This document shows, one piece after another, positions 28,188 through 36,826 of a stretch of 64,000 bases of DNA. The translations under genes were made by a program, and so were the position numbers. The notes below the pieces were generated by a model. The model did no database searches. It saw only the letters and a list, made by a program, of their open reading frames with translations, and was not told the DNA's origin. The stretch lies in NCBI GenBank assembly GCA_019359215.1, contig JAHHHS010000011.1:62001-126000 (forward strand). Direction: 5' to 3'. How positions within the stretch are numbered: the first letter of the stretch is position 1; each line of letters begins with the position of its first letter. The stretch comes from Nostoc indistinguendum CM1-VF10 (GTDB taxonomy: Bacteria > Cyanobacteriota > Cyanobacteriia > Cyanobacteriales > Nostocaceae).

Positions 28188-28852
28188 GCATTACCCGCAA
28201 ATCGTTATCTAAAAAGCAACGGGCGATAGAAATTTTAGCTCGTCTGAAGCGTCTTTATCCAGACGCTACTTGCTCTTTGAACTATTCAACGCCAGTACAA
28301 TTGTTGGTGGCAACTATTCTCTCTGCTCAGTGTACTGATGAGCGGGTGAATAAAGTGACACCAGCTTTACTTGAGCGGTTTCCTGATGCTGCTAGTTTAG
28401 CGATCGCTGACTTGGTAGAATTAGAAAACTTGGTGCGTTCAACAGGGTTTTATCGCAATAAAGCCAAGAACATTCAAGCCGCCTGTCGGATGATTGTTAA
28501 CGAGTTTGACTCTGTTGTTCCCAACCAAATGGAACAGTTGTTAAAGCTTCCAGGTGTGGCGCGGAAGACAGCAAATGTAGTTTTGGGTCATGGTTACGGC
28601 ATTAATGTTGGCGTAACGGTAGATACTCACGTCAAGCGCCTTAGCGAACGTTTGGGTTTAACTGAAGCAAAAGACCCCGTTCGGATTGAGCAAGATTTAA
28701 TGGTTTTACTGCCACAGCCTGATTGGGAAAATTGGTCAATTCGGCTGATTTATCACGGTCGTGCTATTTGTAAAGCACGCTCTCCCATTTGCGTTGCTTG
28801 TGAGCTTGCCGATTTATGCCCTGCTGCTAATAAGCCAGTGGTTGTAGGGTAA
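28184..28852 (+). CDS. nth: Endonuclease III
   Basis: A DNA glycosylase/AP lyase that removes oxidised pyrimidines. From GTG 28184 it has 222 residues (MSITRKSLSKKQRAIEIL). The helix-hairpin-helix LPGVARKTANVVLGHGYG carries the catalytic Lys, and the Asp is in VTVDTHVKR. The 4Fe-4S cluster ligands are C-X6-C-X2-C-X5-C in CKARSPICVACELADLC. I chose GTG 28184 because it overlaps the rseP stop as GTGA, a common coupling arrangement; a further GTG at 28163 is in frame. Confidence 0.93.
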   Translation: MSITRKSLSKKQRAIEILARLKRLYPDATCSLNYSTPVQLLVATILSAQCTDERVNKVTPALLERFPDAASLAIADLVELENLVRSTGFYRNKAKNIQAACRMIVNEFDSVVPNQMEQLLKLPGVARKTANVVLGHGYGINVGVTVDTHVKRLSERLGLTEAKDPVRIEQDLMVLLPQPDWENWSIRLIYHGRAICKARSPICVACELADLCPAANKPVVVG

Positions 28853-28927
28853 GCGACACAAGTAACCCCAGAATTGATGGAGAAACTGTAGAATAGAGAA
28901 CGGTGTCTTTAAATAAGTTCGAGAATA

Positions 28928-29230
28928 ATGGCAAAAAAGAGCATGATTGAGCGCGAGAAAAAGCGCACTAGGTTGATAGAAAAGTATGCTGACAAGCGGG
29001 AAGCTCTTTTGGAAGAGTTCAAAAGTGCAGCATCTCCCCTAGATAAGTTGGAAATCCACCGCAAGATTCAACAGCTACCCCGGAATAGTGCGCCCACCCG
29101 CCACCGCAACCGTTGTTGGTTGACTGGTCGTTCTAGAGGTGTTTACCGCGATTTTGGGTTGTCTCGGAACGTGCTGCGCGAATGGGCACATGAAGGTCTT
29201 TTGCCTGGAGTTGTTAAGTCTAGTTGGTAG
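28928..29230 (+). CDS. rpsN: 30S ribosomal protein S14
   Basis: A 100-residue S14 of the long, zinc-free type: [16 protein letters not shown] at the start and [27 protein letters not shown], the conserved C-terminal rRNA-binding motif. It lacks the CxxC pairs of the short zinc form. It assembles the head of the 30S subunit. Separated from nth by 75 bases. Confidence 0.96.
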   Translation: MAKKSMIEREKKRTRLIEKYADKREALLEEFKSAASPLDKLEIHRKIQQLPRNSAPTRHRNRCWLTGRSRGVYRDFGLSRNVLREWAHEGLLPGVVKSSW

Positions 29231-29286
29231 TTTAAGAGTCATTAGTCATTGGTAAATAACAAAGGACTAATGACAAATAACAAAAA

Positions 29287-29616
29287 TTATTGACCACAAC
29301 ATTTATCAATTCCCAGACTCTCTAAGAGTAGATCGCTGACGGCGTTAGCGATCGCAAACTCTCCATAGAAGCTATTGGAAAAATCATACGACTGCATCTC
29401 TGTGACAATGGCAATTACCAGAGAACCAAGGTCGTTTTCTCCTTCCATCCGTTGACGCACAAAAATCTGTGCGGCTCGTTGGGCAATGTTTTGGTTGACT
29501 GCTTCGGGGATAAATTCTGTATCTAGCCACCGTTGTAAGCGTTCTCGTAACCATTCACCTTCGAGTAGAGGGTTTTCAGGCGGTGGTAAGGTAATGGGTG
29601 GAATTGGTTGAGTCAT
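29287..29616 (-). CDS. Conserved cyanobacterial hypothetical protein
   Basis: A 109-residue protein starting at ATG 29616 (MTQPIPPITLPPPENP). It has a Pro-rich start and helical body (WLRERLQRWLDTEFIPEAVNQ, IFVRQRMEGENDLGSLVIAIVTEM) and ends with GIDKCCGQ. The longer upstream frame encodes only repeat DNA (acgcagaggaacgcgga type, 29630-29671). Function unknown. It is convergent with rpsN and divergent from aat. Confidence 0.65.
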   Translation of the reverse strand: MTQPIPPITLPPPENPLLEGEWLRERLQRWLDTEFIPEAVNQNIAQRAAQIFVRQRMEGENDLGSLVIAIVTEMQSYDFSNSFYGEFAIANAVSDLLLESLGIDKCCGQ

Positions 29617-29723
29617 CTTTTTTATTTTAAACGCAGAGGGACGCGGAGGGAAACGCAGAGGAACGCGGAGGATGATTGATAGGATCAAATGGCGTTTCTC
29701 TGGTGTTTTTTTTATATTTATTT

Positions 29724-30299
29724 ATGGAATATGATATCGCGGCTATTGTTGAGGGTTATGCACAAGGCTATTTTCTCATGGCTGATGAGTGCGATCGCCT
29801 GAGTTGGTACGGAAGTTGCGATCGGACTTTTATTCCTTTGGATGAACGGTTTCGCTACCCCAAGTCTTTGCAGCGTGTCCTGAATCAAGAGCGTTTTAGT
29901 GTGGCGATTAATCGGGACTTTCAAGCTGTGGTGGCTGGGTGTGCTGACAGAGAGACAACTTGGATTTCACCGGAATTACAAAAGATTTACTGGCTACTTC
30001 ACCAGAGTGGTTATGCTTTTAGTTTTGAAACTTGGCAAGGTGACGAATTAGCTGGGGGAATTTTAGGGATTGTTATTGGCGGTGCTTTCATTGGCGAGTC
30101 GATGTTTTACCGCATTCCCGAAGGTTCTAAGGTAGCGATGGTAAAGTTGGTGGAAAGATTGCGCCAGAGAAAATTTGTGTTTTTCGATGCCCAAATGATG
30201 AATCCGCATTTGGAGAGGTTTGGGGCTTATCAGGTTGAGGATGAAGAATATCAAATGCTACTAAAGCAAGCGTTGCAATGTGAGTGTTATTTAGTGTAG
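29724..30299 (+). CDS. aat: Leucyl/phenylalanyl-tRNA-protein transferase
   Basis: Transfers Leu or Phe from aminoacyl-tRNA to N-terminal Lys/Arg of proteins, marking them for N-end-rule degradation by ClpS/ClpAP. The 191-residue sequence from ATG 29724 ([20 protein letters not shown]) has [22 protein letters not shown] and [16 protein letters not shown], both diagnostic of the family. The upstream ATG at 29676 is discounted because the leader is encoded by low-complexity DNA. Monocistronic. Confidence 0.92.
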   Translation: MEYDIAAIVEGYAQGYFLMADECDRLSWYGSCDRTFIPLDERFRYPKSLQRVLNQERFSVAINRDFQAVVAGCADRETTWISPELQKIYWLLHQSGYAFSFETWQGDELAGGILGIVIGGAFIGESMFYRIPEGSKVAMVKLVERLRQRKFVFFDAQMMNPHLERFGAYQVEDEEYQMLLKQALQCECYLV

Positions 30300-30473
30300 G
30301 GGTATAACAGATATGTGGGTTAGGTTGGCGCTAGGAGAATCAACATCTTTTTCCACTTACAATCTTAAAAACTTCTTATGGTAGAAGTGCGATCGCAGTT
30401 TAACAAACCTACTGCACCTGAAGTTTCTTTCTTAAGCTACCCTAAACATAATAATCGGAAAACTAGCCTTGTT

Positions 30474-30722
30474 ATGAGTGTTGTAATCTCAGACGAAATT
30501 CTACAAGCATCTCAGCTTACCCCAAGCGAGTTTTGTCAAGAAATTGCACTGTTCCTATTCCAGACAGGACGCTTAACGATAGGCTATGCCAGTCAGCTAG
30601 CGGATATGCAACCTAATAGTTTTCGCCAACTCCTCAAGCAGCGAAACATCCCTCTCTACTCCTACGATGTTGAAGACTTTGAATTGGATTTGAAAAATCT
30701 GCGAGAGCTTGGAAGGCTTTGA
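30474..30722 (+). CDS. UPF0175-family antitoxin
   Basis: An 82-residue protein from ATG 30474 (MSVVISDEILQASQL) with SEFCQEIALFLFQTGRLTIGYASQLADMQ, the UPF0175 signature: a small helix-turn-helix protein. It overlaps the following PIN-like gene by four bases (TTGA), the arrangement of a type II toxin-antitoxin pair. The first ~32 codons of the longer frame from 30378 have no similarity and are excluded. Confidence 0.8.
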   Translation: MSVVISDEILQASQLTPSEFCQEIALFLFQTGRLTIGYASQLADMQPNSFRQLLKQRNIPLYSYDVEDFELDLKNLRELGRL

Positions 30723-31213
30723 TTGTTATCAGCGATACGTCGGCGATCACAAATTTGGCAGCAATTCAACACTTGCAACTTCTGCCTCAACTCTACACTC
30801 AAGTTACCATTCCAGAAGCAGTATATTGTGAGCTTACCGATATTGATCCTCCCGTTCCGGGAACCTCTGAAGTTAAAACTGCTTCTTGGCTGGAAGTTCG
30901 ACAAGTTGCAAGCCGTGAGATTGTTGAACGCCTTCGATATGAGGTCAGATTAGACGCTGGAGAGTCTGAGGCGATCGCTCTTGCCTTAGAACTGAGTGCT
31001 GATTTACTATTGATTGATGAGCGTAGAGGTCGAGCAGAAGCCAATCGCCTGGGGTTGAGGATTACTGGATTGCTGGGTATTTTGATTGAGGCGAAACACC
31101 AAAATCTTATCCTTGCTGTCAAACCGTTGATGGATGCCTTGATTACTACATCAGAGTTTAGAGTCTCTCCAGCCTTATACAATCAGATTTTAGATATGGT
31201 AAATGAAGGTTGA
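30719..31213 (+). CDS. DUF3368 PIN-like toxin
   Basis: A 164-residue PIN-fold protein with the acidic residues expected of an RNase: VISDTSAITNL near the start, LDAGESEAIALALE in the middle and LLIDERRGRAEANRLG later. DUF3368 proteins pair with UPF0175 antitoxins. The start is TTG 30719, overlapping the antitoxin stop, which suggests translational coupling. Likely a complete and active module. Confidence 0.8.
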   Translation: MIVISDTSAITNLAAIQHLQLLPQLYTQVTIPEAVYCELTDIDPPVPGTSEVKTASWLEVRQVASREIVERLRYEVRLDAGESEAIALALELSADLLLIDERRGRAEANRLGLRITGLLGILIEAKHQNLILAVKPLMDALITTSEFRVSPALYNQILDMVNEG

Positions 31214-31266
31214 GTAAGCAATATAATCTTTCTAAGATGGATAGAGCGATCGCACTCTCAAATCCC

Positions 31267-32076
31267 TTACACTTTTTCTTCAGTAACTAATGTCAGACTA
31301 ACCCATTCGCCTTTATCGTTATAGCTGCGAATCATCCTCTGACGCATATTTGGCTGGATTAACCAACCCGCTTCCAAAAATAATGGTTGACGTAATTGCA
31401 CCTTGAGGGGAGAAGTTGCAGAAGCGCCATCAGGTAACAATAATACTTGTACTTGCTTTTCGGGATCTTGGTCAAAAAGAATGATGGAACCTTTGATAGT
31501 AGCAGTTGAGGTAATTGTACGTTCCCCAAAAGAGGTACTTTGAATTAATCGCCCAGTATCATCAAGTTGTATTTTCAAAGTTGTAGAGTAAATATCAGGC
31601 GATCGCAAATCTCGATATATTGTCACTGCTTGGCCTTGCCATTCTCCCAACAAGTCATTCACTTGCAAGGGTGGACGTTCTGCTGCTGCGGTTCTGGCTA
31701 GATGTTCTCGAATCAAAACTAGTCTACTTAGATTGCCAGCCTTATCAAACAGTTGCACTAGACGCAAGCGCCGATTTTCATGAACAAAAGCAAGTTCTGC
31801 CCCAAATTCGGAAAATGGCCCTAGCTGAATTAAACCTTCAGAAAAAGAACCATTTTCAAAAAATAGTAAGCCCCCTCCTACTGAACTATATTCTTTAACT
31901 AAATCATCTCGTCCCGAACGGCACAAAGTTAAGCGCACTGTTTGGTTATTATTCAAACCTTCTAAGGAAAGATGGCTAGGAGTATCGTTCAGAAGTGTAC
32001 CTTCAGGAGAAAAATTGGTGAATGACCCTTCCCATACACCGAGATTTTGCAGCAAACATTCCCATTGCGATTTCAT
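31267..32076 (-). CDS. DUF3598 family protein
   Basis: A 269-residue cyanobacterial protein: MKSQWECLLQNLGVWEGSF, then SLEGLNNNQTVRLTLCR, and ending LVTEEKV. The N-terminal WEGSFT motif and beta-strand-rich sequence fit DUF3598, which has a lipocalin-like fold related to phycobilin lyases of the CpeS type. A ligand- or bilin-binding role is possible but unproved. It precedes ftsX in reverse order with 57 bases between. Confidence 0.8.
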   Translation of the reverse strand: MKSQWECLLQNLGVWEGSFTNFSPEGTLLNDTPSHLSLEGLNNNQTVRLTLCRSGRDDLVKEYSSVGGGLLFFENGSFSEGLIQLGPFSEFGAELAFVHENRRLRLVQLFDKAGNLSRLVLIREHLARTAAAERPPLQVNDLLGEWQGQAVTIYRDLRSPDIYSTTLKIQLDDTGRLIQSTSFGERTITSTATIKGSIILFDQDPEKQVQVLLLPDGASATSPLKVQLRQPLFLEAGWLIQPNMRQRMIRSYNDKGEWVSLTLVTEEKV

Positions 32077-32133
32077 AAGGTTTTGTCATTTGTCATTTAT
32101 AATTTTTCCTTTGCAATGCCCAATGATTAATGA

Positions 32134-33036
32134 TTAACCTTTGGCAAAACGTCGGACAGCGAATAAGCTTCCTATTAATCCTACAGCTGCACCAAAGCTT
32201 AAGAGAATCAGGGGCAATAGTAATATTTCTCTTGGAGTGAGTTGCACTCCGTTGGTGATAGCTTGAATAAACTCAGGTTGATTAGCTAGCAACTTACCGA
32301 TAAACTGTTGAATTACAGAAATAAAACTCCAAGCGATCGCACCACCAACTAAACCAAAAGCAATTCCTTGTAAAATAAACGGGAGGTAAATCCAAACGGA
32401 AGTTGCTCCCACTAGTTGCATAATTTCAATTTCTTGCCGTCGCGCCATGACAATCAGCCGAATTGTCGTAGTAGTCACTGCGATCGCTGTTAAAGTCAGA
32501 ATAATCGTAATTGTTAAAGTAATCCAGTTCAGACCTTGGTGCAATTGAGCAATGCGTTTGACTGCTTCATCCACATACTGCACCGTTTCAACTCCTGTTA
32601 ACTTGGCCAGTTGCGTTGCTAAAGTTGGTACAACTTGAGAATTACGCACTTTTACCTTAATCTCATCAACCAAAGGATTCTCACCTAGCTGCTGGGTAGC
32701 ACCTTCAATATCAGAAATTCTCATTTCCTTAACTAACTTAGTCCAAGCCTGCTCTTTGGTAATGGTTTGCATCGTCGCTACCTCTGGCATTTTTGCGATC
32801 AGTGGCTCAATGGTTTCGGCTTGCGTATCTGGTTCGAGATAAACTGAAACTTCTAGCTGGCTACCGAACTGATAGAGGAGTTTTTCAACTTGCCAAGAGG
32901 TTTGCAAACTCAAGTCAAATAAAAACAGTAACACCGTAACAGTACTTACAGCTGCCCAATTCATCCAACCTCCCCGCAATAAACCGAGGAAAGTTTCTTT
33001 GAGCAGGTAGTCAAGTTTGGTGAAAGACTTAAACAT
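32134..33036 (-). CDS. ftsX: Cell-division protein FtsX
   Basis: The permease-like subunit of FtsEX, which couples ATP hydrolysis to peptidoglycan hydrolase activation at the septum. The protein has 300 residues from ATG 33036 (MFKSFTKLDYLL). Helix 1 is at ~25-45, followed by an extracytoplasmic domain (GSQLEVSVYLEPDTQ), then three helices including LIVMARRQEIEIMQLVGAT, typical of FtsX. A longer frame from 33129 is repeat-derived (aattcgtaattcgtaatt at 33036-33085). ftsE is not in the window. Confidence 0.9.
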   Translation of the reverse strand: MFKSFTKLDYLLKETFLGLLRGGWMNWAAVSTVTVLLFLFDLSLQTSWQVEKLLYQFGSQLEVSVYLEPDTQAETIEPLIAKMPEVATMQTITKEQAWTKLVKEMRISDIEGATQQLGENPLVDEIKVKVRNSQVVPTLATQLAKLTGVETVQYVDEAVKRIAQLHQGLNWITLTITIILTLTAIAVTTTTIRLIVMARRQEIEIMQLVGATSVWIYLPFILQGIAFGLVGGAIAWSFISVIQQFIGKLLANQPEFIQAITNGVQLTPREILLLPLILLSFGAAVGLIGSLFAVRRFAKG

Positions 33037-33144
33037 AATTCGTAATTCGTAATTCGTAATTAATAATTCCCAATTCCTAATTCCCAATTCCCAGCTTGAT
33101 AGAATTAGAGTAGTAAGAATTTTCACCACTAGCCATCAAGACTC

Positions 33145-33708
33145 ATGCCCTCTGAAATTGCTGTAGAGAAAAAAAAGTTAAAAAATCCACCTTTGGAGCT
33201 TCATTATTTAGGCGATCGCGTGCTGCGTCAAGCTGCAAAGCGAGTTCCCAAAGTAGATGACGAACTTCGCCAGATGGTGCGCGAAATGCTGCAAACCATG
33301 TACAGCAAAGATGGCATTGGTTTGGCTGCACCCCAAGTAGGAATTCACAAACAACTAATTGTCATCGATCTGGAACCAGAAAATGCAGCTAATCAGCCCT
33401 TGGTGTTGATTAACCCTACTATCAAACAGGTAAGCCGCGACATCTGTGTTGCCGAAGAAGGATGCTTGAGCATTCCCAACGTATATCTAAACGTAAAGCG
33501 CCCCGAAGTCGTGGAAATCGCCTATAAAGACGAGTATGGTCGTCCCCGGACATTAAAGGCTAATGACTTGCTAGGACGCTGCATTCAGCACGAGATGGAT
33601 CACCTTAACGGCGTGGTATTTGTAGACCGTGTAGAAAACTCCTTGACTTTAGCCCAGGAGCTATCTAAGAATGGCTTCTCGTATCAAGCGGTGAAACCAA
33701 TAGCATAG
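33145..33708 (+). CDS. def: Peptide deformylase
   Basis: Removes the formyl group from nascent protein N-termini. The 187-residue enzyme has all three motifs: GIGLAAPQVG, EGCLSIP (metal-binding Cys) and QHEMDHLNG (the two metal His and catalytic Glu). It is divergent from ftsX. The next small membrane gene starts ten bases after its stop, so they are likely co-transcribed. Confidence 0.96.
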   Translation: MPSEIAVEKKKLKNPPLELHYLGDRVLRQAAKRVPKVDDELRQMVREMLQTMYSKDGIGLAAPQVGIHKQLIVIDLEPENAANQPLVLINPTIKQVSRDICVAEEGCLSIPNVYLNVKRPEVVEIAYKDEYGRPRTLKANDLLGRCIQHEMDHLNGVVFVDRVENSLTLAQELSKNGFSYQAVKPIA

Positions 33709-33718
33709 GGGATTAGTA

Positions 33719-33922
33719 GTGTATTTAACTCCAAAAAGCGGTTTATTTCTGGGTGGTTCTTGTGTAAGTGCGATCGCAGCTGTCGGTTCGATTTTTGAAC
33801 TCAGCTACGGACGGCCAGATTTTGGTTTCACAGCTACTGCGATTATCCTGGCATTGAGCATTCCACTCACAGGATTATTTTTCTTTGCCGCAGTGAAGGA
33901 CGCAAGGGCTAACATGAAATAA
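33719..33922 (+). CDS. Small two-helix membrane protein
   Basis: A 67-residue protein starting at GTG 33719, with hydrophobic segments SGLFLGGSCVSAIAAVGSIF and TAIILALSIPLTGLFFFAAV and a short basic tail. No family is known to me, but length and context (directly behind def) suggest a real conserved gene. GGGG lies just upstream of the start. Confidence 0.6.
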   Translation: MYLTPKSGLFLGGSCVSAIAAVGSIFELSYGRPDFGFTATAIILALSIPLTGLFFFAAVKDARANMK

Positions 33923-33935
33923 GCATCAGGTATAT

Positions 33936-33990
33936 AAAAAAGGTAAAAGGGTGAAACAAAGGTAAAGTTTATCCTTTTACCTTTTATTTT
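33936..33990. terminator. Long stem-loop after def operon
   Basis: AAAGGTAAAAGG and CCTTTTACCTTT form a 12-bp stem around a 22-base loop. A runs precede it and TTATTTTT follows, so it could terminate the def transcript and also the degenerate gene on the other strand. Confidence 0.6.
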
Positions 33991-34248
33991 TACTTTGCAT
34001 CTTCCACTGCGCCTAAAGCTTTCAGCGTCACTAACTGCGCTATGGTTAACCCTGTTACCCCGGTGATATTCATTCCTTCATAGGGTCGTAGCGATGTCTA
34101 CGATGGACTACGCCTACGCAGTGTTTTTCGACACTTACCTGTCAATACATCCCAAAGCTTAATTGTCTCATCTTGGCTACCACAAATCAGGGTTTGACCA
34201 TCGGGACTAAAGGCAACTGACCTGACCCAATTTGCTCCCTGCAAGGTT
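33990..34248 (-). pseudogene. WD40-repeat protein remnant (C-terminal end)
   Basis: Read on the minus strand from ~34248, the frame gives ANWVRSVAFSPDGQTLICG and DETIKLWDVLTGKC, one WD40 blade, and then stops. After a dispersed repeat (34091-34119) a second stretch reads RPYEGMNITGVTGLT and TLKALGAVEDAK, the usual C-terminal end of large Nostoc WD40 proteins. The insertion supplies the premature stop. No upstream WD40 repeats survive, so this is the last scrap of a lost gene. Confidence 0.75.
34091..34119 (+). repeat. Dispersed GCGATG-type repeat, copy 2
   Basis: gcgatgtctacgatgg followed by actacgcctacgc, the same family as at 3281 and 36607. It interrupts the WD40 remnant. Confidence 0.65.
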
Positions 34249-34773
34249 TCTCATTCAGTGAAGATGCTTGATATTCAAATTCGATAACTTGTTGTAACTT
34301 AGTGAGCTTACCTGGATCGCTACCAGTAACATTAAATTTCTTTCTACGCTTCTCTACGAGAGGCTTCTCTTTCAGAGACGATAACGCGAACACCAACGTG
34401 AACGGGAACTAGGTTTATTTCATAATTTTGCGTAAGTCCTGTGAGTAATAAGTAAAGGCAGAAAACGTCGATTCTTAAAAAGGAGAATTGCGAGGGTTCA
34501 ATGCGCGTAGTGTGTATTATGTGCGATTACGGGCATTGAGCGCCTAATTTTAATATCAAGATTGCCTTGGCAATTGATTCAAGGAGCTTAATTTTTCATT
34601 ATCTGCAAATATCAAGCCCACATTCCGCAGCATTCCAACTGTAACTCTTGAGTAGGACTGTTGTTTAGCTTGACTTGGTGGGAGCAACGCTGTGGGTATT
34701 AGCTGTTTCCTTAGTGTGGTCGGGGAAGCACTACCTGCTACCTAGATTGAACTTTCAAAACAGGAAAAAAACT
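34249..34773. other. Gap with repeat fragments
   Basis: Contains cttctctacgagaggctt-type sequence (34349-34366), which recurs in Nostoc-like repeats, and a gcgtaagtcct motif at 34431-34441 that matches the ends of the inverted-repeat element at 62666-62757. A TTG-initiated longer version of the next gene would begin at 34675. Confidence 0.4.
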
Positions 34774-35013
34774 ATGAAACCCAGTCTTAAAGACAACGAT
34801 AATTTGCTGTTCAGATGGTTTTGCCAAGGACTTAAGTATTTTCTGCTAGCGCTGCTAGGCGTTGCAGTGGCCTTTGTTGTGTCTCAGACTTTTAGGGCTG
34901 ACATGATAGTTGGGATACTTTTATCCGAAATTCTCTGGATATGGGTTGCAAGGATAGCAATTTCCTTAGTCTGTCTATTTGCGATCGCCATGATTATTGA
35001 GTCTTGGAGTTAA
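34774..35013 (+). CDS. Small membrane protein, hypothetical
   Basis: A 79-residue protein from ATG 34774 (MKPSLKDNDNLLFRWF) with two hydrophobic helices (FLLALLGVAVAFVVSQTF and IWVARIAISLVCLFAIAMII). AGGAAAAAAACT before this ATG gives a reasonable ribosome-binding site. The same frame is open back to TTG 34675, which would add a third helix (VGATLWVLAVSLVW), so the start is not settled. Function unknown. Confidence 0.5.
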   Translation: MKPSLKDNDNLLFRWFCQGLKYFLLALLGVAVAFVVSQTFRADMIVGILLSEILWIWVARIAISLVCLFAIAMIIESWS

Positions 35014-35075
35014 CAGTTGAAATAGCAGACATGAGAGCCATAACAGTTCTCAATTGCATATAATACAGACTACTC

Positions 35076-35103
35076 GTAGGGGTACAAGTAATGTTGTACC
35101 CTG
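35076..35103. repeat. Palindromic repeat, GGGGTAC variant
   Basis: gtaggggtacaa and ttgtaccctgc flank a 6-base loop. It is a variant of the palindrome family listed at 23708 and 52936. Confidence 0.5.
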
Positions 35104-35213
35104 CATTCAAACCAAAACTGCTATATCTGTGAAGGCGGTAAAAAATATCTGTTTTTTACAGATAGCCTACCAACGGTGAGTTGCAGACTAGAATTTACTT
35201 CTAAAATAGAAGA

Positions 35214-36026
35214 ATGCTGTCAACTCCCACTCAACTACTGCGACTGTCTCAAGGACAACTTAACTTACTAGAAGCTTGTCCGCGTAAATTCCAACATACC
35301 TATCTAGAAAAACTCAATTCGCCCTCAAATCCAGAACAAGAAGAACGGCAAACTTTGGGTAGTCGTTTTCACTTGCTAATGCAGCAGCGAGAAATGGGTT
35401 TGCCAATTGATAGTTTCCTGCAAGCAGATGCTAAACTGCAAAGCTGGATGCTAGCTTTTGCCGATGCAGCCCCAGAAATTTTAACGTCTGCATCTGATAA
35501 TCAAACTTTCCGTGAGAGTGAACACTACCGCACTCTGCAAGTTCAAGATTATTTGTTAACAGTTGTCTATGATTTATTAATTGCAGATAACCAACAAGCG
35601 CAAATTCTCGACTGGAAAACTTATCCGAAACCACCCAATAAACGCAAGTTAGAATCCAACTGGCAAACACGGCTTTATCTGTATGTATTGGCAGAAACTA
35701 GCGACTATTTACCAGAAAATATTTCCATGACTTACTGGTTTGTCCAATCTGAGGGGAAGCCGCAAAATATTAAATTTAATTACAATACTGTTCAACACAA
35801 ACAAATAGCAAACAAACTTAATCAACTATTAAGTCAGTTAACGCGTTGGTTAGAAGATTACCAAAATAACCAGCAGTTTCCTCAAGTAGTGGAGGGTAGG
35901 AAAACCTGTGATTATTGTCAGTTTGCCAAACGGTGCGATCGCATCCAATCTACTGAAGAAGCAGTAAAAGATTCATTGCCAAATTTTGACAGCATTCAAG
36001 AAGTCTCACTCAACCCTATACATTAG
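35214..36026 (+). CDS. RecB-like PD-(D/E)XK nuclease family protein
   Basis: A 270-residue protein with LLRLSQGQLNLLEACPRKFQ near the start (QxxxxYxxC-like entry to the fold), then AQILDWKTYP with the catalytic D-x-K and QTRLYLYVLAE, the RecB-family QxxxY motif. The C-terminus has CDYCQFAKRCDR, so together with the first Cys it may hold an Fe-S cluster, as in AddB/Cas4 proteins. No cas genes are nearby. A DNA repair nuclease is likely; the partner helicase is not in the window. Confidence 0.8.
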   Translation: MLSTPTQLLRLSQGQLNLLEACPRKFQHTYLEKLNSPSNPEQEERQTLGSRFHLLMQQREMGLPIDSFLQADAKLQSWMLAFADAAPEILTSASDNQTFRESEHYRTLQVQDYLLTVVYDLLIADNQQAQILDWKTYPKPPNKRKLESNWQTRLYLYVLAETSDYLPENISMTYWFVQSEGKPQNIKFNYNTVQHKQIANKLNQLLSQLTRWLEDYQNNQQFPQVVEGRKTCDYCQFAKRCDRIQSTEEAVKDSLPNFDSIQEVSLNPIH

Positions 36027-36076
36027 ACGATGTTTGTCAAATCCAATAGGGCTATAAATTTACAATTTCTAAATTT

Positions 36077-36739
36077 ATGTCAAGCTTTGACGAAACTGAA
36101 GCGATTTATGTCCGCGAATTAGGAATTGATGACATTGCTCCTATTTACCACTTGGGAGAAGAGTTATTTACCAGCGATTTATATCCTTATTTATACCGCA
36201 CCTGGGATGAATGGGAGGTGATTGGACTTTACAACACCGATCCAGAATACTGTCTTGTGGCTGAAACAGATGGGGAATTAGCAGGATTCATTTTGGGAAC
36301 CATCATCACCAAAGCATCCTGGACTTATGGATACATTTTATGGTTGGGAGTTAGTCCGAACTATCAGCGTCGGGGAGTAGCAGACAAGTTGGTTGATAAA
36401 GTCGTCGCCCGCATGATTGAAGATGGGGCGCGGTTCATGCTGGTAGACACTGATCCCACCAATACTTCAGCCTTAAAGTTTTTTAACCGCAAAGGTTTTG
36501 GTAATACTCGCCAGCATATTTTCTTGTCGATGAATTTAAGCAAGCATGAATATTATGGCAGATTGATTGATTACGAACACCAAAAAGCTGAAAGAGCAGG
36601 TTACAAGCGATGTCTACGACGGGCTACGCCTACGCGTCCAGCAATTCGCGCCCGGAAACCCGATGGCGTTGCCAATAAAGTAGTCCTCAATCCCCTAGCA
36701 GGTGAATCTCAAACAACTGAGGAGCAATCATCAATTTAA
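36077..36739 (+). CDS. GNAT-family acetyltransferase with repeat-derived insert
   Basis: A 220-residue N-acetyltransferase: the acetyl-CoA loop is LGVSPNYQRRGVADKLVDKV and the C-terminal strand LVDTDPTNTSALKFFNRKGF. The substrate is unknown; it could be a protein alpha-amine or a small molecule. Residues ~177-186 (CLRRATPTR) are encoded by a dispersed GCGATG-type repeat (36607-36635) inserted in frame, with a basic tail after it. It is 50 bases after the nuclease gene. Confidence 0.82.
   Translation: MSSFDETEAIYVRELGIDDIAPIYHLGEELFTSDLYPYLYRTWDEWEVIGLYNTDPEYCLVAETDGELAGFILGTIITKASWTYGYILWLGVSPNYQRRGVADKLVDKVVARMIEDGARFMLVDTDPTNTSALKFFNRKGFGNTRQHIFLSMNLSKHEYYGRLIDYEHQKAERAGYKRCLRRATPTRPAIRARKPDGVANKVVLNPLAGESQTTEEQSSI
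36607..36635 (+). repeat. Dispersed GCGATG-type repeat, copy 3, inside a gene
   Basis: gcgatgtctacgacgg followed by gctacgcctacgc, in frame within the acetyltransferase gene. Confidence 0.7.
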
Positions 36740-36826
36740 CAGTTAAGAGTTAGGTTGACTGTTAACTGTCTAAATAAATTAAAACTCTTAACTTCTAACT
36801 TTTCACCCCTAACTCCTAACTTTAGT

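Noticed and set aside
35214..36026. cas4 gene
   Set aside because: The RecB-like nuclease has no neighbouring cas genes or array; it is treated as a stand-alone PD-(D/E)XK protein.
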